A DNA stretch of 13,430 nucleotides from Actinomortierella ambigua (taxonomy: Eukaryota; Mortierellomycota; Mortierellomycetes; Mortierellales; Mortierellaceae). Under the pieces are notes generated by a model. The model saw nothing but the letters and a program-made list of their open reading frames with translations. It was not told the DNA's origin and did no database searches. The stretch's first letter is position 1; every line of letters starts with the position of its first letter. The translations under genes and the position numbers were made by a program. Positions 6,965-13,430 of this stretch are shown one piece after another. The stretch covers positions 1-13,430 of the forward strand of contig JAAAJB010000770.1 in NCBI GenBank assembly GCA_016098155.1, read 5' to 3'.

Positions 6965-9900
6965 ATGGCTACAGTTGTCAAACCCAAGAAGAAGCGTGCC
7001 GCCGTTGTGCTGGGATGTGATCAGTGCCGTCGGCGCAAGGTATGACAGAAGGACTGATCCAATCAGTCCAATAGACACTGCTCTATTTTCTACTCCCCAA
7101 TCCCCAACCGCCGCCTTTCCCTTGTTGACCCACAACACATTCTTTGCTCCATGTATACTTCTTTTACCTCCTTGACTCCTCTTGCCCACGGAGCAGTGTA
7201 GCCCGCCTCGTGTGCTTGAAAAAAAAAAAAAAAACACAAAAGTACCAGACATTTATTCAATTTACTTCACTTTGGCTGTCCTGTTGTCGCCTTGCCCTTT
7301 TTCCTTTCTCAATGTCCCTTGCCTTTCCTTTTGAACTTGTCATCACCTTCATCCATTAAAAGAAAAAAAAAAAAAAGACAACCTGAAACATCGTTGGACC
7401 CCAGGGTGCCTTGGATAGATATACACTCACCACATCGTCTTACTGGGCAATTGGCTCGGTCCGTGTGGACCAATGAAGACCTGCTTTCCTTTTTTGCTGC
7501 GAAATTGTGTGATGATCCCATGTCCACCTTTCCCTCTTTTCTTCCCAGGAACAATACTTCCCACACTGTGCTGCGTACTCATCACTCAATCTGTTCTCTC
7601 CTATCCATCTCCATTCAACACATGCCATAGACAAAATGCGACCAGGCGCGACCAACCTGCGGACCCTGTCTCTATGCAGGACTAATGGAATGTACTTTCC
7701 TGTTAGGAAAGAGCCCCGCATCCAAGCGAAAGCGGCCACACCCACACCCAGAGGTCGAAGTTCTCGAGGCTCGTCTCGAGACCATCGAATCAACCTACTC
7801 GGAGCGCCTCAATCAAATGGAGTCACTTCTCAGCAAAGTCATGCCTTCAGGAGATGGCGCAGATACAAAGGCCAAAGGCAAGGAGCTCAAACCGGCAACA
7901 ATCCTCACACACCTCCAATCGCCATTACAGCAACACGGACATCAGCAAGGCACCTCGTCGTCCTCAGGTGTAACCATGGATGGCCATGCCGATGATGGCT
8001 GGTCCGATATCAATACCCCTCAGGAAAAGCCAAAGCACTACCTAGAATGGGAGCATACACCAGCACTTGTAAGTGGATCGATTGCCTTTACCAGACTTGC
8101 TCTCACTTTTCTGTCTGGCGTAGAATCTTGCAAAGAGAAAAACAAAGGAGAGCGGCAGCTGGCCTGGAATTTCATAAACCTTGCTTGCAATTGACCAAAG
8201 AGGCTGACTGACTCATATTACTGTCCCCTTTCTCACCCTGCGACTCTCCTCTCTTTTCAACTTGAATGCAATAGGGGGGCGAGACAGCTGTCACACCATT
8301 GTTGTCGCCAGGCATATCCATGTCGCCTTCTGTTCTTACACAACCACTCTTTGATACTCTAAACTTTCGGGGACTAAAGGAGGAGTCAATCGAAGCTGGA
8401 TCTTCTCTCATGGTATGTGGGAAAAAAATTAAAGTGTTCAAACTGGAAAGTCAAAAATGGTTCCCGCAGCTTTACATGAATACTTTAGGTTCTGTCAAGA
8501 ATCAGGATTGGCGGGAGTACGCATACGCAAGTACATCTGGATACTCATCATACCACCTTTGTGCTGTACCCCATGTCTGTATTTTTTTTTTTTTTTTTTT
8601 TTGGCTCTGATTTTACGATAGACGGCAAGGTTACTCCAATCGCCCACTTCATCGATTGCACCTTCGATCACATCCACATTAGACCCACACCTCGATGGCA
8701 GCGATGGCGAAGAGGAAGAAGAGTTGGAGGGACTGGCGGAAACCATGGACAAGCTACGACTCTTTGATGCTTCAGTTTATTTTGGCAAAGGCTCTATGCT
8801 TTTCACTTCGACCGACCAAAACCATTTTTGGGACGAGGAGATTTCGTTTGACGTCCATGACGTCCATGACATCGAGATCCCTCCAGAGGCATTAAATCTG
8901 CCCCCGATCGAAGTCATTGACCAGCTTTTTGACATTTACTACTCGGTAAGAGGCATATCTAATCTCCTCAAGCTAAGCTTGAACCAGGTCAAAGATGAAC
9001 TTGGGCAGAGCTTGATCTTAACATGTGTCTGGACTATACTTTGTTCTTTAGCATTACTACCCATTCCTGCCTATGATCCAAAAGACAATACTGCTTCAGG
9101 CGCTGGAGGACCGATTCCAAGCACAGAGCATCTTTTTACTCAACAGTGTTTTCATGGCAGCCGCGCTGACAGGAGACTGTCTGCACCCATCCTGCTTCAC
9201 AGTACCAGAAGATCCAAAGACGCTGGCGACACCCTTTTTTGAGCGAGCGAGAATGGTGCTCGACTATTGTATTGGCATCCCCCGACTGTCGACAGTGCAA
9301 GGATTGATCATGTTGTCTCGATACCCACGGATCTCCGGGCTTGGACACAGCTACATGCAACAGGCAATATTGATGGCGACCGACCTGGGACTGCATCGCA
9401 AGTGCGACCGGTGGATCCCAGATAAGGAAATCCAAGAATCTCGCAAGCAGGTGTTTTGGTGCGTGTACGGAGCTGACAGCTCCATTGCCAGCGTTACAGG
9501 GCGGCGACCGATCATTGATGATAATGAGATTGATGTCCCTATGTTGCTGCCCAAGGAAGGCGAGAGCGAAAATGAGAGCACATGTCTGTTGTTCCTGATT
9601 CACACGTGCAAGCTCTGGAGGATCTACCGCAATATCAAGCGTTATGTCTTCAACGCCACAGAAGTACAAGAAATGGTGCCCGGAAGTCTACCCAAGAACT
9701 ACGAGCAGCAGCTAATCCAATGGCAGCTCCAACTCCCTGCCGCCTTGCGGTTCCGATTCGACATCAAGCACAACGACGAGAAGATTATGTTGAATGCTCG
9801 CGCAGGTAACCAACCCTTTTTTCAACTTGTAGGAATGGCTTAGTCGGAGACCAATAACCCTTTCGAATCCTTATTTCTGAACGTCTCTGTTTTTTTTTCC

Positions 9901-12259
9901 ACTTTCATCAGGTATCAACCAAATGATGTACGAATCAGCGCTGATCTTGCTTCACAAGCCTTATCTCAAAACGGACAACCCGAAGCGGTCGCCTTACCGT
10001 TCTCAGGACATCTGCGTCAAGGCGGCTAACAAGATTACGGACATTGCCAAGGTGATGGCCCAAACGTACTACAAGGCCTTTGAGCTGACGAGTGTGGGAG
10101 AAAATTCGATGCTGATTGCGATGCGAATCCACGTCATGTACATGAAGTCACCGGATGCAAAGATTCAGGAACAGTCGCAAGCAGGATTCGACTACATTCT
10201 TCGTTTCTTCCGCGAATTTTATTCTTCGCCGCGGACGAGTTGTGATGAGGACACGATCAATTGTGTGCTGTCGTTTTTCGACGAGTTTATGCACACGGTG
10301 AAAGGGCTTAGCCAGTCGACAGTACATGTCTGTGCAGGCGCCATCAAGAACCTTGCTCTAGCCAAGCGGTCCAGGATGCGGTGTCGGACAGCTGGTGGTG
10401 GTAACGGTGCTGGCGTTGGTGCGTGTAATGACGGACACTCAATGTCATCCAAAGGCCACCATCCACCCAAGAATATCGCTCGTCTGGTCAAGATTGGTCG
10501 TGAAGAGCGCGCCAAGGTGCGAGCATCGTCTCTCACGTCTAACCCCTCCAGCTCATCGTCGACCGGAACCTTCGCGGCAGGGGTACCGCAAACATCCACC
10601 TCCTCCACATCAATGTCACGAGAATCATCCTCACACTTACGGAAACGACATAGCCAGCTGGCGCATGAAGGACCATCGAGACATAGTGGTCACCAACATC
10701 ACCACTCGCATCGGCAAGGCTCTATCGCGTCATCCTCGTCAGGCATGAGCGGCCATCACCAGGAAAATGGCGGGAACGGAAGTGAGCGAGTGTATTATAA
10801 CCCTGGCAAGTTGCAAAAAATTTCCCAGTTTGTTGGACCTTTTGGCGGAGCGCAAGTCATGGAAAGTCTCAAACAGTTCCAGACGACGAATGCAATCCTG
10901 ACTCAGCAGGCCATGTCATTCGAACCACGACCCTCGGCAACAGCCTCAACCACAACACTACTTGGCTCGATGTACAACCCGAATGCCACGCCCATACCAT
11001 CATCATCTTCATCATCCTCACCAGCTCTTGGCCAACTTTCACCACAAGCCATGGCACAACAGCAGCAGGCACCATCCATATTCATGTCTCCTAAAATGCC
11101 AAATCTTCGCCAGCAGCCATCCGCCCTACCGCCACAAGCAACTCCTCTTCAAGTATCATCCACCCAACAGGCACAGTTGCAACAACAACAGCAATCGATA
11201 GCCAGCTTGCAGCAGCAGCTCTTCCACCAGCAGCAACTTTTGCAACAGCAACACCAGCAGCAGCAACAACAGCCATCACTGTCACAGCAGTCCTTACAGC
11301 AGCAACTATTCCAGCGACAGCTCCTGCTTCAGCAACAGCAACAACTGCTTCAGCAACAGCAGCAACATCAGGCTCAACAGCAACAGCAGCAGCAACAGCA
11401 ACAACAGGCTCAGCAGCAATCCCAATCATCCCAGTTTTTGCAACAAACCGTAGCCACGCCACAACTGCAGCACCTGTCTCCACAAAATCAACTTCAGCAT
11501 CAACTCCTCCTGCAGCATCAGCAGACAATCGCGCAGCAGCAACAGCAGCAAACACAACAAGATCAAGGACAACAACCTTTACAGATGCTCTCACCACAGC
11601 AACAGCTTATGAACCAACTGAGTCAACCCTTGACACTTGAGGATAGCTTCCAGACAAATTTCTGGGGCGATGCTTCAAGTGGCAGTGGTGTTATTGGTGG
11701 TGGAGGAGTGATGAGTGGGTTCATGACGGATCACCAAGGCCTCAGTCGCGAGATCATCGACCTGAGCCAGGACCAAAAGTTTGCAGCAATGACGACAGCT
11801 ACGACGACGGCGGGTACTGGCTCTCAGACAGGGGTGTCCACAACTGGTACATCAACAGTGGCCGCCGGGACACAGACCACGGGCACCAGTACCACTACCA
11901 GCAGCGGCACTGGCGTCACCAGTGGCACGACGACAGCCATGAGTAGCCATGCAGACTCGCTCTTCAACTCAAGTCTGTATGTTCCCAACGACGGCTTTGT
12001 AGATACGTCCCAGTCTGGATTTTTCTTGCCACTCAAGCTCGAGCCGACGGATACGCTGGATGTGCTATCGGAAGCCGATCAGGTGCAAGCGTTATTGGAT
12101 CAAACGCTGGTGGCCAGTAAAAATTCGGGAACTCCATCTCAGCAGCAGCAGCAGCAGCAGGCTCGTCGAGCACCACAAACTTTGATACCGAACCACAACC
12201 TGGAGCTCAGTGGTGTTCAGGAGGACTTTCATTCGTCCAACTGGAATGCCATGGTGTAA
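6965..12259 (+). CDS. Zn2Cys6 fungal transcription factor, polyQ-rich (6 exons)
   Basis: Exons 6965-7039, 7631-8068, 8275-8412, 8622-8945, 9052-9805 and 9912-12259 give 1358 residues. All introns are GT-AG, phase 0 except the last (phase 1). An in-frame TAG at 6947 bounds the start. Residues 6-11 (KPKKKR) resemble a nuclear signal. The zinc cluster uses Cys18, 21, 28, 35, 38 and 46 (C-x2-C-x6-C-x6-C-x2-C-x7-C), which should bind two Zn ions and contact CGG-type half sites. A basic linker (KRKR, 57-60) and a coiled coil (about 66-96) suggest dimerisation. Residues about 310-600 form a fungal-specific transcription factor domain: IDQLFDIYYSHYYPFLP, YMQQAILMATDLGLHRK and VTGRRPIIDDNEIDVP. Residues about 995-1135 are Gln-rich, and a further Q7 lies at 1320-1326. 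An acidic-hydrophobic C-terminus (about 1260-1310) looks like an activation domain and includes a SUMO-type LKLE at 1284-1287. It should be a nuclear DNA-binding activator; its target pathway cannot be read from sequence. Confidence 0.95.
7051..7069 (+). promoter_or_regulatory. Intron 1 hairpin with CCAAT boxes next to the 5' splice site
   Basis: GGACTGAT (7051-7058) and ATCAGTCC (7062-7069) are perfect reverse complements around a three-base loop CCA. The structure begins 11 bases after the first intron base (7040). It overlaps CCAATCA (7059-7065), and a second CCAAT (7068-7072) follows nine bases later. As RNA it is a tight stem beside the donor; as DNA it offers two sites for a CCAAT-binding complex. 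Both roles are inference. Confidence 0.55.
11165..11587 (+). repeat. CAA/CAG-rich region encoding polyglutamine
   Basis: About 140 codons in which Gln dominates, with Leu, His and Ser interspersed (many LLQQQ and QQLFHQQQ patterns). CAA and CAG are mixed throughout. Such segments in activators often mediate coactivator contacts or condensation; here that is inference. A separate pure run of seven CAG lies at 12140-12160. Confidence 0.9.
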
Positions 12260-13430
12260 GCAATAGGAGAGCTGTTCATCTATTTTTTCATCATAGACGT
12301 TATTTCTTTTTCATTCACAATATACTTGCATAGTCACGATGAAAAAAAAATGACCCGAAGGTGTAGGCCAAGTGCCCGTTACGAACCCAGTGGTGGTAGA
12401 ATATGGGGCTCTTATTTTGGCGAATAACTGTGATAGCTACTAGAATTTAGAGGAAGGAGATCCAAGCCATGCACCCATTCTTCCTTTGCTCATTCCGCTC
12501 TGTGGCGACTATTCTTCAGGCATACTGGCTGGTACGCCCTCGTGTACAGCGTCCTTGGCGGGTTGCATTGGCCACCTGTTTCCCTCTGCCCTGGTCGGAG
12601 GTTCCAACAAGGTTGAAGTCGCGAAAATCCACGCTGCTGCTCCGGTACAGTGTGTCTGAGTATCGGGGGAGAGTAGTAGGAGCGTTTCTGGAGAGAGTAT
12701 GTCCTAGAAGTAAAAAGTGTTGCGATGCGAATGGTGAAAGAATGATTAAATGAAGAATGGCGACGTTCATTGCACAGCATGCTTGTTTATTGCTTATTGA
12801 CCCTGCAGGAGCTAGGCAGTGTGGGGTGGGCGGTGTGTGTACAGCAGTAATACACGTCAAACAAGGAGAGCCCTGCACGAGAGGTACACAGGACGCGTTC
12901 GAACTATTGCTACACAACAAACATTCTAGCTATCGAGAGAATGAGTGCATGGTGGAGGTGGAAGTCTCCACTCACTCACACAAGTGGTTGCAAGCAATGT
13001 GCAGTTGAGCGGTCGTATTTCCTGCCACGCAGAGGCTATTTGCTCATAGAGCGAACACCCTGAGCGGATAAAAACCCATGCTGGGAGGTTGAGGGGAGGT
13101 TGTTTTTGGAGGAGAGAGAGGCTCGGAGATGGTTGTTGGCCCTCAAAGGGTAGGGTAGACACCACCGTCCTCTATCACCGTTTTCCACTTGACGCCTTCA
13201 TTTATGCTGAACCGTTGTCACCGTTCACGGGTGATAACCACTTGAGCCTGAAAGAGGAGGAGAGCAGTGGTTAGCACCTCGTCCCAGGTAGGGGATATAG
13301 ACAACCATAGCCATCGAGACCGAGAGGGATGCTGGCACCGAGCATTCATTGTGCTATGAGGTGGGAGGATGGGAGGGGACGCTTGCCCTGTGTACCGCAG
13401 TACTTGTTTCTCCATATAAACCGCCAGTTG
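12260..13430. other. 3' flank and intergenic sequence, no supported gene
   Basis: The first ~100 bases are a T- and A-rich likely 3' UTR without an exact AATAAA. The open frames beyond it (12469-12753 plus; 12516-12920, 12490-12780 and 12926-13165 minus) have no recognisable domains or well-placed starts. At the right edge a good minus-strand acceptor context exists: CTAAC at 13274-13270 followed by a pyrimidine run and TTTCAG ending at 13248, with an open stretch of 14 codons to TAA at 13202-13204. A TATAAA lies on the plus strand at 13415-13420. Either could belong to a gene beyond the window. Confidence 0.4.

Noticed and set aside
7196..7220. Possible alternative second zinc-cluster exon starting TGTAGCCCGCC
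   Set aside because: It recalls C-x-P-P-R of some zinc clusters, but the Cys spacing from Cys21 would be wrong, no second Cys pair follows, and it runs into poly-A. The exon at 7631 gives a perfect cluster.
7509..7530. TGTGATGATCCC as a candidate continuation of the zinc cluster
   Set aside because: There is no AG acceptor before it in a fitting phase, and no C-x2-C follows in that frame.
9136..9669. A 177-codon minus-strand open frame
   Set aside because: It lies wholly opposite exon 5, which encodes the conserved fungal transcription factor domain; it has no features of its own.
11091..11597. A 168-codon minus-strand Val/Ala-rich open frame
   Set aside because: It is the antisense shadow of the CAG/CAA-rich coding region.
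12516..12920. Overlapping minus-strand frames after the transcription factor gene
   Set aside because: Several competing frames of similar length, no domain, no clear start or splice structure.

Overview
This window looks like chromosomal DNA of a filamentous fungus, most likely an early-diverging one of the Mortierella type. That placement is inference from style: spliceosomal introns of about 100-600 bases with CTAAC/CTGAC-like branch sites, a fungus-specific Zn2Cys6 transcription factor, very long Ser-, Gln- and Pro-rich protein tails, and pyrimidine-rich gene leaders. No bacterial operon, CRISPR array, virus gene or intact transposase gene was seen.

Layout from left to right. (1) Bases 1-1275 are repeat-rich. 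There is a possible last exon of a minus-strand gene (24 to about 250) with a canonical AATAAA just past its stop. A degenerate tandem array built on GGCAACGAATAA with a 22-base period follows (694-840), with a near-identical copy in inverted orientation at 382-397, then several hairpins. (2) A complete tRNA-Leu(AAG) gene lies on the minus strand at 1276-1358. (3) Bases 1392-1994 show no supported gene. (4) A large two-exon gene on the minus strand (5160 down to 1995) encodes a 942-residue protein with an ordered N-terminus and a long low-complexity Ser/Pro/Gln-rich body; I do not recognise the family. (5) A 1.8 kb divergent intergenic region (5161-6964) has striking mirror symmetry: the plus strand is purine-rich on the left half and pyrimidine-rich on the right half, so both genes have C/T-rich sense-strand leaders. 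(6) A six-exon gene on the plus strand (6965-12259) encodes a 1358-residue Zn2Cys6 transcription factor with a coiled coil, a fungal transcription factor regulatory domain, a polyglutamine region and an acidic C-terminus. (7) Bases 12260-13430 contain its 3' flank and no convincing gene.

The two protein genes share one divergent promoter region and may be co-regulated, but nothing in the sequence ties their functions together. The most interesting signals are regulatory: a perfect 8-bp hairpin with two CCAAT boxes right after the first splice donor of the transcription factor gene, an intron that cuts the zinc cluster in half with a stop two codons in, a 51-codon upstream ORF ending four bases before its start codon, the mirrored GA/CT leader tracts, and the 22-base GGCAACGAATAA array. 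I did not find a clearly new enzymatic or defence system.
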